NCBI GenBank assembly: GCA_965206195.1
Contig: CBDBIZ010000011.1
Span: 558,001 to 622,000 of the forward strand
Origin: JAAOIF01 sp965206195
GTDB taxonomy: Bacteria; Pseudomonadota; Gammaproteobacteria; PS1; Pseudothioglobaceae
DNA length: 64,000 nt
Direction of reading: 5' to 3'
The translations under genes were made by a program, and so were the position numbers. The notes under the pieces are model-generated. The model worked only from the letters and a program-made list of their open reading frames with translations, ran no database searches and was not told where the DNA came from. Positions 18,184-27,859 of this stretch are shown here, piece by piece. Each line of letters starts with the position of its first letter. Position 1 is the stretch's first letter.

Positions 18184-19110
18184 TTAGTACTTAACACCTA
18201 AAGATTTAACCGTTTCAATGTTCACTAAACCATCAACAGGTAAGCCTTTGGACTTCTGGTAGGCTTTAATTGCTGAGGTTGTTTTGCCATCAATAATACC
18301 ATCTGCATTTGCAGATAATAAGTGACCTTGATCAGACAACGCTTTCTCAAATGAACGTAATACTGAAGTTGTTGCGTTTTGCTCACATAAAATTGAACGC
18401 CACTCGTAACGACCTGCAACTTTTTCTACACATTCTTGAACAGTTTTATAAACCGCAGGATGTGATTTAACGACGCGTGTTGTCTCTGGTGTTACTATCA
18501 CAGTCTCTTTATAGTCTTTGAAAACCGCATCAACTTGTTTAGTCTTAGTTGATGCTGGTATTCTTAGCACTTTGTTGGTTTTAGTTTCGTAACGTGCTGG
18601 AACTTGCACTAAACAATAAGTATCGCCATCAATTATTTTTTGAATAGAAGTAGAATTACCTTTTCTCCACTCTGAATGTGCCTCCTCAACAAGCACTCTT
18701 TTAGTGACACTTTCATACAATGCTGGAACATATTCTTCAATTGTCCTTGCTGGAGAAACCATAACTTTTCTCACAACTTGTTTAGTTACCGCAGGAACAA
18801 CTTGGGTTTCTTCATAAGCTGCTTGAACCAATACTTTTTTCGTATCATTCTCACAACGAGCCTCTACATAAGCTGGGACATAACACTCGCCAACTTTAGC
18901 AATGCGGTCTAAACCTTTCAAACCTTGAATAGTACTTTTAGGTGCTGCTGGCACAGGTGTTGGTGCTGGCTTAGATACAGCGCTATGTGTATGGCTTGGA
19001 CCGTTCCAATCCCAACTGGTATTATGACCTTTTTCATTACTAAGTTGATGTGCAGAAACACTTAAACTCGCAACTGCAACAACTACAAATACTTGATTTT
19101 TCATTTTCAT
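18184..19110 (-). CDS. Secreted repeat protein with C-terminal peptidoglycan-binding domain
   Basis: A 308-residue secreted protein. The signal peptide ends near VASLSVSA, followed by a His/Pro-rich linker (about 21-60). From about residue 78 to 245 there are roughly six imperfect repeats of about 24 residues around VPAxYExxTKxVLVxxA: VPAYVEARC, VPAVTKQVV, VPALYESVTKRVLV, VPARYETKTNKVLR, VDAVFKDYK and HPAVYKTVQ. The C-terminal ~60 residues (LLSANADGIIDGKTTSAIKA) are a PG_binding_1 domain. It lies between dsrP and dsrN, where the Allochromatium cluster has no such gene. Function unknown. A periplasmic, cell-wall-attached role linked to sulfur storage or trafficking is only a guess. Confidence 0.7.
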   Translation of the reverse strand: MKMKNQVFVVVAVASLSVSAHQLSNEKGHNTSWDWNGPSHTHSAVSKPAPTPVPAAPKSTIQGLKGLDRIAKVGECYVPAYVEARCENDTKKVLVQAAYEETQVVPAVTKQVVRKVMVSPARTIEEYVPALYESVTKRVLVEEAHSEWRKGNSTSIQKIIDGDTYCLVQVPARYETKTNKVLRIPASTKTKQVDAVFKDYKETVIVTPETTRVVKSHPAVYKTVQECVEKVAGRYEWRSILCEQNATTSVLRSFEKALSDQGHLLSANADGIIDGKTTSAIKAYQKSKGLPVDGLVNIETVKSLGVKY

Positions 19111-19182
19111 TTCTCTCTTTTATTAAAATAACAGTCCATAATTATAAACAAAAAAACCAACTAAGAATGAGTTTTTTGTTTT

Positions 19183-20358
19183 TTACTTATCCGCCAAACT
19201 CTCAGGTAAGAATGGTAAAAATTTTACCAAAAAAGTCACAGCAATTAAAGCCACAGCAATACCGCCAATACCCAGTGTTATTTCAGGTAGTGAGGGTGTG
19301 TAATTAGCAATACCGCCATAACCTTCCAAAACCTCTTTACCTGGGAACATTTCTAATGGATATGCTTGTCCACCAATGATGATAACGTACAATTGCACAA
19401 TGCCACCAATTAAGACCAACATTGAGGCTATGCCGAGTGTAGAGCGATTTCCTCTGAGTGCAGGATGGTAAATAAGCATAATTGGAATCAAACCACCCAA
19501 AATGATTTGCCCATACCAAAATAAATGGGTATAAACACCGCCATTTAATAAAATAAATTTTTCAACTGACGTGTTTTCAGCCAAGTATAAATTACCTAAA
19601 TGATACACAGCCACAAAATACATCACTGCTGCCACAAATACGCCCAATAGATTGCCTAAACGATTAACTAATTTATCGCCTAATACTCGGTCAGTCCAGT
19701 GGTAGCTTGCCATTAAAACTAAAATAAAAAATGCTAAACCAAAGGCAAACGACATAATAATAAACATCGGTGCCATAATAACCGCATCATAAGCTTGACG
19801 TGCCACCAAAAAACCAAAAATAGAACCCGTACCAGTTGTCAGAATCAAGCGCCATGAAAAAGCAACCAAGCCTGCTTTCGAACTAAATTTGTTCATGCGA
19901 TGCTCAAACATCATCCATAAATACACCGCAACAATCAAGAAAAAGCCATTGTATAAAATAATATTCCAAGCAAAAATTGATTTAAAGTTGTATTCGGTCA
20001 TGGCTATAATCAAGCGATCAGGACGTCCTAAGTCTAACACCAGTATCATCAAACCGCCTGCCAACAAAGCCAGTGCAACCAATCCCGACAGACGCGATAA
20101 CGGCTTGTATATTTTTTTACCAAATACCGAGGCAATTGAAGCCACATTCAACGCACCTGAAGCTGCCACAATTAAAAACAAGGCAAACACATGTGGCATC
20201 CCCCAAACTATTGCATTGCTCATACCAGTAACATAATGACCATGAGATTCCATATAATAGGCGCTGGCGAGTGCTGCTAGAATAAGCACACTTAACCCTG
20301 TAACCAATGCGTAAAAACCTAAACTTGTGCCTTGAATTTGTTGATAACGAATATCCAT
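19183..20358 (-). CDS. dsrP: DsrP, NrfD-like integral membrane subunit
   Basis: 391 residues with about 10 transmembrane segments, of the NrfD/PsrC quinone-interacting family. Family segments visible are SAYYMESHGHYVTGM near residue 30 and LVLDLGRPDRLI near residue 108. As part of the DsrMKJOP membrane complex it exchanges electrons between the quinone pool and periplasmic DsrJ/DsrO. It is 47 bp downstream of dsrO. Confidence 0.93.
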   Translation of the reverse strand: MDIRYQQIQGTSLGFYALVTGLSVLILAALASAYYMESHGHYVTGMSNAIVWGMPHVFALFLIVAASGALNVASIASVFGKKIYKPLSRLSGLVALALLAGGLMILVLDLGRPDRLIIAMTEYNFKSIFAWNIILYNGFFLIVAVYLWMMFEHRMNKFSSKAGLVAFSWRLILTTGTGSIFGFLVARQAYDAVIMAPMFIIMSFAFGLAFFILVLMASYHWTDRVLGDKLVNRLGNLLGVFVAAVMYFVAVYHLGNLYLAENTSVEKFILLNGGVYTHLFWYGQIILGGLIPIMLIYHPALRGNRSTLGIASMLVLIGGIVQLYVIIIGGQAYPLEMFPGKEVLEGYGGIANYTPSLPEITLGIGGIAVALIAVTFLVKFLPFLPESLADK

Positions 20359-20405
20359 AAAATGCCTAAATTAGTAATACTATTATTAAACTTTGCTAAA
20401 TGCCA

Positions 20406-21134
20406 CTAAATTCCACTATAACGCACACCTGTATTCAGATTAAGGTCTGCTCTGATTTGTGTGCTTTGAACTTGTTTTAGGGTTTGGTGAAGTTTGCCAC
20501 TTGAATCATACAAGTCACCAAAAATAACCGCGTCACTATTAACACTAGCAACACAAGCAGGTTGCTCGCCATTATCAACCTTGTGTACACATAATGTGCA
20601 AGATTCAACCATACCCTTGCCACGCGGCATATGCTCGCGCTGGTCGGTTAAATCCTCGTGTACAAACGACCGGGCATCATACGGGCACGCCATCATACAA
20701 TAGCGACAACCAATACATAAATGCTTATCAACTAACACGATACCGTCTTCACGCTTCATCGAAGCGTTAGTTGGGCAGACATCCACACAAGGAGGTTGTT
20801 CACAATGCTGGCACATTAGTGCTAAATTGGTGATTTTTTTAGTCGCTCGATCCTGTACTTTAAGTTTTTTAATCCAAGTGGGTTTTTGATCGCCAGTTGA
20901 ATGTTTTTCATGACCCCAACCATGCTCTTTTTGACAAGCATTAACCATGCCATCAATATCTGCTTCTGTGAGTTTATTGGTATCAATCAACAAACCCCAG
21001 CGCTTGGCGTTAGTAACAGGCTTATCATTGGCAGCAAAAGTGGTTAAAGTAACACCATTAGCAATGGCAACTGCACCCACAGTAGTTGCAGTAGTGGTTT
21101 TAATAAAGTCTCGACGATTTAGTGTTTTACTCAT
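20406..21134 (-). CDS. dsrO: DsrO, Tat-exported ferredoxin-like subunit
   Basis: A periplasmic iron-sulfur protein of 242 residues. The Tat signal NRRDFIKTTTATTVGAVA is at the N-terminus. Four cysteine clusters follow: CQKEHGW, CQHCEQPPCVDVCP, CIGCRYCMMACP and CTLCVHK. It passes electrons between DsrJ and DsrP. The start overlaps the dsrJ stop by 8 bp. Confidence 0.94.
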   Translation of the reverse strand: MSKTLNRRDFIKTTTATTVGAVAIANGVTLTTFAANDKPVTNAKRWGLLIDTNKLTEADIDGMVNACQKEHGWGHEKHSTGDQKPTWIKKLKVQDRATKKITNLALMCQHCEQPPCVDVCPTNASMKREDGIVLVDKHLCIGCRYCMMACPYDARSFVHEDLTDQREHMPRGKGMVESCTLCVHKVDNGEQPACVASVNSDAVIFGDLYDSSGKLHQTLKQVQSTQIRADLNLNTGVRYSGI

Positions 21135-21621
21135 AATCAGCCCTCTGCTTATCTATTATAACGGCACTTGGTTTTGCTTGCACCGCAGCATTTGACGGCA
21201 AAGTCACAACTAAAGTTCGCTTGTTTAGTTGATTGATTGTTGCTTGACTGGGTGTTGTACGATGACAGCCAAAACAATCAACACTTACGCTGACTTTTTG
21301 ATGGCAAGTTGAGCAGAATTGATCTTTTTTATCAACAGGATGATACTGGCTGGTATTTTTATCTTGATTGGCATGACAATTGACACAGCCTTTCAGTGAA
21401 TTTTGTTTAGTTCGAACTCCCTCTCGCAGGGTTTTATCACGCTTATGATTCAAAAACTCAGGGTGCATTTTGCGAATTAACGAAAGGCTTTGATGATAAG
21501 TTTTGCCTGATTCTTTAATCAATCTTGCTTCATCACCCAAATTAACATGGTCCTTATCACCATGTGCAAACAAGGCAAACGACATCACCAAATTAAAAAA
21601 AACAACCCATAAACGCATCAT
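21127..21621 (-). CDS. dsrJ: DsrJ, triheme c-type cytochrome
   Basis: A periplasmic cytochrome of the DsrMKJOP complex. The signal peptide is MMRLWVVFFNLVMSFALFA. Three haem c motifs are present: CVNCH, CSTCH and CFGCH. The ATG at 21621 is chosen over the TTG at 21645, whose added residues would precede the signal peptide. The ~164-residue length agrees with the family. Confidence 0.93.
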   Translation of the reverse strand: MMRLWVVFFNLVMSFALFAHGDKDHVNLGDEARLIKESGKTYHQSLSLIRKMHPEFLNHKRDKTLREGVRTKQNSLKGCVNCHANQDKNTSQYHPVDKKDQFCSTCHQKVSVSVDCFGCHRTTPSQATINQLNKRTLVVTLPSNAAVQAKPSAVIIDKQRADYE

Positions 21622-21745
21622 ATTTTTCTCTTTAAAAACAAACAATTGCTACTTCTCAAAAATCAATAAAACAAGACATTTGGCTAATGACAGTATAAAT
21701 ATACGGTTTTAGGCAAATAACGCAAATTTGTTTTTTTAAATAGTA

Positions 21746-23716
21746 TTAATCGCTACCCAACCCCATTTGAATATAACCCGTTGGACAAACATCGGCACAA
21801 ATATGACAACCAATACATTTATTGTAATCTGTGTCAACATAACGGCCCAATGTTGATTGATCTTTTTTGACTTTAAATACCGCATCTTGCGGACAATACA
21901 TCACACAGTTGTCACACTCAAAACACAAACCACATGACATACAACGAGCAGCTTCTTTTTGCGCCTGTTCTTCGCTATAGCCCACTAAACGCTCTTCAAA
22001 GTTACCTAATACATTATCAACATTAACCAACACATGGTTGCGCTTATTGCGCTCTTCTTGGTCGAAATGACCTAAAAACAATTCTGTATGTGGAATGATT
22101 GAAGCAAATGAACGGTCTTCAAAGTTATGAACCGCATAGTCTGCAGAGTCTGTTGCTTCAGCTGGCGCACCAGTTGAATCATAATCACCAGATGGCGCAA
22201 GGTCCCACTCGTTGAGTTTTTCCATAAGATCAAAGTAATGTACATCAACCTTAGGGCGTGCTGATTGGTCTTTACCTGACAAATAATCACCAATACTCTC
22301 AGCCACAATACCTGCCTGACCAATTGCTGTGGTTAATAAATGTGGACGCACTACATCGCCACAAACAAAAAAACCTGGCTTATTTGGTACTTGGTAGTTT
22401 CTATCTGCATCAATAAAACCACGGTCATTAAAAAATGAATCATCCATGCCTTCGTTATCAACCGATTGTCCGATCGCTGGGACAATTAGCTCACATTCAA
22501 CATCAAACTCAGAACCTTCAATAACAGTTTTTCCATCTGCTTCCAAACGCTGAAAACGTAGTGCAGTAGCGCGACCATCTTTATCTTGAACGACTTCAAC
22601 GGGTTGCAACTGACCTTGAATCTCAACCCCTTCACGATTTGCATCATCAATTTCTTCCTGTGCTGCTGGCATATTTTCAAGCGTAGAGCGAGTCGTTAAC
22701 AACACTTCTGCACCTAGGCGCTTAGATGTATCGACCACATCGTGCGCCGTATCATTAAAAATAATGCTTTCTGGTCTGTCTTTGGTTGCAACATTTTCAA
22801 TATTACCCAAACGACGCGCCACTGAAACCACGTCAATTGACGTATCACCGCCGCCGATACAAATCACTTTGCCAGTAATATGCTTTAAACGACCTTGATT
22901 ATAAGCCTCTAAAAAAGCAACACCAGAGACACAATTAGTCGCATCGCCACCTGGAATTGGCAATGATCTACCGCTCATTGCGCCAATCGCAAATAACACC
23001 GCATCATAGTCTTTTTCTAATTGTTCGATAGTAATATCAACACCCACTTTGGTGTTCATCTTGGTTTCAATACCGGTTGCTAAAATTCGGTCAATCTCAT
23101 ACTGCAAAACATCGCGTGGTACCCGATAATCAGGAATACCGTACATCATCATGCCGCCGAGTTTCTCGTATTTTTCAAACACAGTCACACTATGACCCTG
23201 TTTGCGAAGTTGCAATGCTGCTGCTAGGCCACCGCAACCGCCACCAATCACAGCCACTTTTTTACCCGTGGCTTTTGCATTAACTTCAAATTTATAACCT
23301 TGTTCTTTAGCGGTGTCGCCAATAAACTGCTCAACTGCATTAATGCCAATTGTATCTTCCACTTCATTACGATTACAACCATCTTCACAAGGTGCAGGGC
23401 AAACACGTCCCATAACTGATGGAAATGGATTGGCGTCCGTTGATCTTTGAAACGCATACTCTTGCCATGAAAGATCGCCTGGCGGCTTTTCCATGCCGCG
23501 AACAATATCTAACCAACCACGAATATTATGCCCTGATGGACATGAACCTTGACAAGGTGGTGTTTGTGCAATATAAGTTGGGCACTTATAGCTGGTATCG
23601 TTTTGAAAAATCTTTTGATTCCAAGGCACCGAACCTAGCTCATCGCCTTCGTCTTTAAACATTCTAAAGGTATGGTTGTCCTTTTTGTAATTTTGTCCGT
23701 ACGGATTCTTTTGCAT
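21746..23716 (-). CDS. dsrL: DsrL, iron-sulfur flavoprotein NAD(P)H oxidoreductase
   Basis: A cytoplasmic GltD-like flavoprotein that accepts electrons from sulfite reductase in sulfur oxidation. The 656 residues contain N-terminal cluster cysteines (CPTYIAQTPPCQGSCPSGH and VCPAPCEDGCNR), an FAD loop GGGCGGLAAAL near residue 160, a second dinucleotide loop CIGGGDTSIDVV near residue 290, and two C-terminal ferredoxin motifs (CMSCGLCFECDNC and CIGCHICADVCP). Its presence with dsrEFH indicates oxidative use of the pathway. It follows dsrK by 15 bp. Confidence 0.95.
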   Translation of the reverse strand: MQKNPYGQNYKKDNHTFRMFKDEGDELGSVPWNQKIFQNDTSYKCPTYIAQTPPCQGSCPSGHNIRGWLDIVRGMEKPPGDLSWQEYAFQRSTDANPFPSVMGRVCPAPCEDGCNRNEVEDTIGINAVEQFIGDTAKEQGYKFEVNAKATGKKVAVIGGGCGGLAAALQLRKQGHSVTVFEKYEKLGGMMMYGIPDYRVPRDVLQYEIDRILATGIETKMNTKVGVDITIEQLEKDYDAVLFAIGAMSGRSLPIPGGDATNCVSGVAFLEAYNQGRLKHITGKVICIGGGDTSIDVVSVARRLGNIENVATKDRPESIIFNDTAHDVVDTSKRLGAEVLLTTRSTLENMPAAQEEIDDANREGVEIQGQLQPVEVVQDKDGRATALRFQRLEADGKTVIEGSEFDVECELIVPAIGQSVDNEGMDDSFFNDRGFIDADRNYQVPNKPGFFVCGDVVRPHLLTTAIGQAGIVAESIGDYLSGKDQSARPKVDVHYFDLMEKLNEWDLAPSGDYDSTGAPAEATDSADYAVHNFEDRSFASIIPHTELFLGHFDQEERNKRNHVLVNVDNVLGNFEERLVGYSEEQAQKEAARCMSCGLCFECDNCVMYCPQDAVFKVKKDQSTLGRYVDTDYNKCIGCHICADVCPTGYIQMGLGSD

Positions 23717-23731
23717 GTCAAATCTCCTTAT

Positions 23732-25306
23732 TTATTCGGTTAGTGCTTCAGCAACTGTATCAGCTGGTGAACCATCGGTTTGTGGTTTATTCATAATAAT
23801 CGCTTCACTCACCAACTGGTGGGCACTAACAATCATATAGGGGTCAAAATCAAATTTTGGCAACACTTTGCTGAACTGTGATTTACAAATGGCACAAATA
23901 GCTACCAAAGTGTTCACGCTATCAGATTTTTCTACTGCTTTTAAGGCTTGCATTCTTGGTATCGCGCCTTTAATACGAATTTCCATCAAATCGTCTGTCA
24001 ACAAACCGCCACCGCCACCACAACAAAAGGTGGATTCCATAATGGTGTTACGTTCCATATCTACATAATTGTTGCAAACCGCTTTGATCACTTCACGTGG
24101 TAAAATAAATTGCCCGTTTGGAATGCCACCCATATTCGTTGCACGTGCCACGTTGCAAGAGTCATGAAAAGTTACAGTACGCTCATCATTGGCAGATTTG
24201 TCAAATTCTAACTTACCGCGTTGAATCAAATCATGGGTGTATTCAATAATATGTTGCGGCTGTGGATAACGAGAATCCAATTGCTTCTGCAGTTTCAAAC
24301 CAAACTCATCCGTTGCGCCTGCACCCACACCCGTTAAGGTATTCCAAAAACTGTAAGCCACACGCCAAGCATGCCCACATTCGCCAACCATTACCCGTGA
24401 CACCTCTAAATCCAGTGCGGCCTTACGAATGCGCAATGCTGCTTTGCGCATAACATCGTACGAGCCGATAAACATACCAAAATTTGCACCCTCAGAAGCA
24501 TACGAACTCATAGTCCAACTCACGCCATCTTGATAAAACACTTTACCATAACCAATTAATCCATCAATATGCGGCTCAGCAAAAAAATCTGCTGACGGAG
24601 TAACGAGTAAAACCTCAGTACCTTTAATGTCTAGTGGATATTTAACGGCAATACCAGTTTCTTCTTCAATTTCTTCCTCTAAATCCAGCAAAGTGTCACG
24701 CAAGGCAGGTTCTGGTAAACCCAGATTATTACCAATGGTAATGGCTTTACCTAAGATTTGATTACAATACTTTTGCCCAACACCAACTGCATCTAATACT
24801 TCACGAGCAGCCATTGAAATCTCAGCGGTATCAATACCGTATGGGCAAAATACCGAACAACGACGACATTGTGAACACTGGTGAAAATAGTTATACCAAT
24901 CATCCAACATTTCCTCATCAAACTCTTTAGCGCCGACTAGTTTAGGAAAATATTTACCCGCAAAAGTAAAATGACGACGATACACACTTCTGAATAAATC
25001 TTGACGCGCTACTGGCATATTCTTTGGATCAGCTGAACCTAAAAAATAGTGACACTTATCAGTGCAAGCACCGCACTTAACACAAGCATCTAAAAAAACT
25101 TGAACAGAGCGATATTTGGATTTAAGTTCGCCCATTTTTTCAACGGCAACCGCTTGCCAATTGTCAACTTTCTCGCCAGGGAAGCCTAATGGATTTTGAA
25201 ACTCTGTATTTGCTTTAAAAGGTCCATCACCTTTCATCGCATCTTTTTGAACCTTAGGGATTTCTAAATAAGTGGGTAATACTGGAATGTCAAATTCTTG
25301 TGCCAT
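23732..25306 (-). CDS. dsrK: DsrK, HdrD-like iron-sulfur subunit
   Basis: The cytoplasmic catalytic subunit of DsrMKJOP, thought to interact with the DsrC disulfide/trisulfide. Two 4Fe-4S motifs are present, CVKCGACTDKC near residue 75 and CSQCRRCSVFCP near residue 140. CCG-domain cysteines (SCNVARATNMGG and TFCCGGGGGL) bind the noncubane cluster in the Hdr family. At 524 residues it is full length. It is 8 bp behind dsrM. Confidence 0.95.
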   Translation of the reverse strand: MAQEFDIPVLPTYLEIPKVQKDAMKGDGPFKANTEFQNPLGFPGEKVDNWQAVAVEKMGELKSKYRSVQVFLDACVKCGACTDKCHYFLGSADPKNMPVARQDLFRSVYRRHFTFAGKYFPKLVGAKEFDEEMLDDWYNYFHQCSQCRRCSVFCPYGIDTAEISMAAREVLDAVGVGQKYCNQILGKAITIGNNLGLPEPALRDTLLDLEEEIEEETGIAVKYPLDIKGTEVLLVTPSADFFAEPHIDGLIGYGKVFYQDGVSWTMSSYASEGANFGMFIGSYDVMRKAALRIRKAALDLEVSRVMVGECGHAWRVAYSFWNTLTGVGAGATDEFGLKLQKQLDSRYPQPQHIIEYTHDLIQRGKLEFDKSANDERTVTFHDSCNVARATNMGGIPNGQFILPREVIKAVCNNYVDMERNTIMESTFCCGGGGGLLTDDLMEIRIKGAIPRMQALKAVEKSDSVNTLVAICAICKSQFSKVLPKFDFDPYMIVSAHQLVSEAIIMNKPQTDGSPADTVAEALTE

Positions 25307-25314
25307 GTGTATCC

Positions 25315-26085
25315 TCAGTCCTGACCAAGCGTTTGCTCTAATTTAACTTCGTGCTCTTGCTCTTGCTTAAGCGCCCAAGGTGAAATATGGCGCTTTTTAC
25401 GCGAATCATCCACTTGGTTACGTGCTGGACTAAAAAATACACCAGGCACGTGCAATAATTTTGAAATTGGAAATATCATTAGCACTATTAATGCCAAAAA
25501 TAAGTGTATCAAGAAATGTACTTCTGTAGGTAAATTTGACCAACTAAATGTCACCAAGCCCGAGGCAAACTCTTTCACCATAAGTACATCAGTATGATTG
25601 TTGGTAAAGGTCATCACCACGCCGCTGATACCAATTATTAAAAATATAATTAACATCAAATAATCAGAAGGTGCTGAAATATAACGAATGCGATCAACAA
25701 AAATACGCCGACCTATCAAACCAATTAAACCAATCACCATCGCAAAAGCAGCATACTTAAAGGGCTGCATCAGTAAAAAAACCTCAGGCAAATCGCCTGG
25801 CCAAAAATAACGCAAGTGGCGCATTAATACCAACAACAAACCGACATGAAACAACCAACCAAACAGCCAAGTCCACTTGTTGGCTTGAAACAAACTTTCA
25901 AACAACACAACTTCGCGTACCATACGCATAACCACACCAGTTTGTGTGAGTGGGGTTGGTGCAGTTGGAATTTTAAGAGGTACGGGCGTGGTCCAATATT
26001 GGATAATTTTTCTCGCCATTCCGATTAGAAATATCACTAACGAAATATAAAACAAAGCGGTAAAAATAATGCTTATTGTGGACAT
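25315..26085 (-). CDS. dsrM: DsrM, cytochrome b-type membrane subunit
   Basis: A 256-residue NarI-like membrane protein with about six hydrophobic segments. Conserved histidines occur in LFHVGLLLVLMRHLRYF and VHFLIHLFLALI, consistent with haem b ligation. With DsrK it links the quinone pool to DsrC. The 167-bp space upstream, larger than between other dsr genes, suggests a promoter or processing site. Confidence 0.93.
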   Translation of the reverse strand: MSTISIIFTALFYISLVIFLIGMARKIIQYWTTPVPLKIPTAPTPLTQTGVVMRMVREVVLFESLFQANKWTWLFGWLFHVGLLLVLMRHLRYFWPGDLPEVFLLMQPFKYAAFAMVIGLIGLIGRRIFVDRIRYISAPSDYLMLIIFLIIGISGVVMTFTNNHTDVLMVKEFASGLVTFSWSNLPTEVHFLIHLFLALIVLMIFPISKLLHVPGVFFSPARNQVDDSRKKRHISPWALKQEQEHEVKLEQTLGQD

Positions 26086-26188
26086 ACTACTCTCAAAAAT
26101 TCAAAATAATTTGGGAAGCGCTTACTTAATAACACTTCGGTCATACTGGTTTCAAAAAACTTGATAGACAAGGCTTTAATCTTAGGTT

Positions 26189-26195
26189 AGTACAA
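26189..26195 (-). promoter_or_regulatory. TTGTACT motif upstream of dsrM
   Basis: A heptamer shared with the dsrC and dsrA upstream regions, lying 104-110 bp before the dsrM start. Candidate regulatory element only. Confidence 0.25.
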
Positions 26196-26252
26196 AATGC
26201 ACGACCCAAGACTTAAGTAGCGCCGTTTATCGGAAATTTTTTGTTGTCAGTA

Positions 26253-26576
26253 TTAGATACAACCAGTTGGTTTTGGTAAACCTGCAAAACGACAACCTTG
26301 CTTACCTGGACCGTATGGGAATAAAGAATACAAGTACTTGGAATTACCCTTTTCCTTGCCGAATTGTTTGCCAATTGCTTTGGTTAATACACGTACTGCT
26401 GGTGCAATTTGATACTCTTCAAAGTAATTACGTAAAAAATTAATCACATCCCAATGCTCTCCAGATAAATCAATATCATCAGCTTTTGCCATTGCAATGG
26501 CAATCTCTTCTGTCCAATCTTGAAGGTTTATTAAGAAACCTTCTTCATCTACTTCTGCGCCTAAAATATCAGCCAT
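26253..26576 (-). CDS. dsrC: DsrC, sulfur-carrier protein
   Basis: A 107-residue TusE/DsrC-family protein that carries sulfur as a trisulfide between the DsrEFH relay and DsrAB/DsrK. The flexible C-terminus GCRFAGLPKPTGCI holds both redox cysteines spaced C-X10-C, the penultimate one being CysA. This marks a true DsrC rather than TusE-only homologues. It is set apart by 151 bp from dsrH and 167 bp from dsrM, consistent with the high separate expression known for dsrC. Confidence 0.96.
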   Translation of the reverse strand: MADILGAEVDEEGFLINLQDWTEEIAIAMAKADDIDLSGEHWDVINFLRNYFEEYQIAPAVRVLTKAIGKQFGKEKGNSKYLYSLFPYGPGKQGCRFAGLPKPTGCI

Positions 26577-26677
26577 TTTTTTACTCCTTTATAACAAGTT
26601 GAAATTTCAACTCTTTTAAAAAACAATTATTTCAAAAAATTTAATAATTAAGATTTGGGTTTGAAACTAGTACACCA

Positions 26678-26684
26678 AGTACAA
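26678..26684 (-). promoter_or_regulatory. TTGTACT motif upstream of dsrC
   Basis: The same heptamer as before dsrA and dsrM, 102-108 bp before the dsrC start. Here a second GTAC follows closely (TTGTACTTGGTGTACTAG). Confidence 0.25.
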
Positions 26685-26727
26685 CTCAAAGCTAATAACA
26701 CGGATTATTAAAGATTTTTACAATAAT

Positions 26728-27024
26728 TTAAACCCATGAAACCGATGTTCCATGCTCCTCAACCAAATCAACAAAACCTGCATAATCCACTAATTGAATA
26801 TTATCAGCAAGGTTTGATGAAATTCCTCGTGCCTCAACATCACCTTGTAACGCATAAACCCTGCCATTAGTAGCAAGCTGCGCAAACATCGATGTATTCG
26901 TGTTATTCGCTGCACTAATTACACCGTCTTCAATTAATAAAATGACACTCGTATTGTCGATCATATCAAGACAAGATTGTAGTGAATTACGCTCGAAAGA
27001 TGATTTGTTTACTATATGCAACAT
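26728..27024 (-). CDS. dsrH: DsrH, sulfurtransferase complex subunit
   Basis: A 98-residue TusB/DsrH-family protein (LHIVNKSSFERNSLQSCLDM at the start). It forms the DsrE2F2H2 complex that hands sulfur to DsrC. The length and the order E-F-H-C agree with known sulfur oxidisers. It lies 12 bp after dsrF. Confidence 0.93.
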   Translation of the reverse strand: MLHIVNKSSFERNSLQSCLDMIDNTSVILLIEDGVISAANNTNTSMFAQLATNGRVYALQGDVEARGISSNLADNIQLVDYAGFVDLVEEHGTSVSWV

Positions 27025-27036
27025 AATGAATCTCCT

Positions 27037-27444
27037 TTAGAAACTTAAACACACGTCTTGCTCAGAAAATATTTTTGTTAGTTCAGCGTTCGGGACGATT
27101 TTAACCGATGGTTTTTCCGCCCAATCATCATCTTCGTCTTCATACACTAAAGGCATGATGTCGTCTTTTGTCAAACCTCTTTCTTTTAAAGATTCTGCAG
27201 ATACATAAAGTTTGTTAATGTCATAATCGCCCAAAGCATGAAAGGTTTTAGAAAAATTTTTCATGCCAATGCTATCAGTATTTTGACCCTTTACAATTTG
27301 ATAAACGCCATCATCAATAAAAGCTAGTGAGACATCTTGATCAAAAGCAGCTGCAATTAAAACCACTTCTAAAGACTCCAATGCGTACACCGTGCCATAA
27401 GAGGCCTTGCGGTTTAAATACATAAATTTTTTAATATCACTCAT
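27037..27444 (-). CDS. dsrF: DsrF, sulfurtransferase complex subunit
   Basis: A TusC/DsrF-family protein of about 135 residues (FMYLNRKASYGTVYALESLE at the start, GVYQIVKGQNTDSIG in the middle). The ATG at 27444 is chosen over 27456 because it places the start 1 bp after the dsrE stop and gives the usual MSDIKK opening. It has no catalytic cysteine at the DsrE position, as known for DsrF. Confidence 0.93.
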   Translation of the reverse strand: MSDIKKFMYLNRKASYGTVYALESLEVVLIAAAFDQDVSLAFIDDGVYQIVKGQNTDSIGMKNFSKTFHALGDYDINKLYVSAESLKERGLTKDDIMPLVYEDEDDDWAEKPSVKIVPNAELTKIFSEQDVCLSF

Positions 27445-27445
27445 G

Positions 27446-27847
27446 CTAGTCCCCAAACACCACTAAACGATCCGATTGAATACCTGCCTCAATCAACTGA
27501 CCCAAGCCTGAAATACGAAAAGCTGGGTGAATATTATTACCATCAATGCTATTTTTCCCCGCTTCAGACTCGTCCAACATGCCGCGGCGTAGTGCCGCTG
27601 CCACACAAACCACCAACTCAGACTCGCCGTTAGCATTTTTAATGCCGAGTTCAGCCCAGTTGTTGACAACATTACGGTCATCTTGTGGTGGGACGGTAAA
27701 ACGCGAAGCGTTATTCACACCGTCATGATAGAAAAAAACCCGAAAAATCTCATGGCCTTTGGCAATCGCTGCTTTGGCAAACTGATACGCCGTATCAGAC
27801 GCTTGATGCTGATACGGACCTTCGTTAACTTGAATAGAAATCTTCAT
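27446..27847 (-). CDS. dsrE: DsrE, sulfur-binding subunit of DsrEFH
   Basis: A 133-residue TusD/DsrE-family protein. The active cysteine is in ELVVCVAAALRRGM near residue 78, the position that binds sulfur in Allochromatium DsrE. The presence of DsrEFH separates oxidative from reductive dsr loci. It lies 12 bp after dsrB. Confidence 0.95.
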   Translation of the reverse strand: MKISIQVNEGPYQHQASDTAYQFAKAAIAKGHEIFRVFFYHDGVNNASRFTVPPQDDRNVVNNWAELGIKNANGESELVVCVAAALRRGMLDESEAGKNSIDGNNIHPAFRISGLGQLIEAGIQSDRLVVFGD

Positions 27848-27859
27848 TGAAACTACCCT

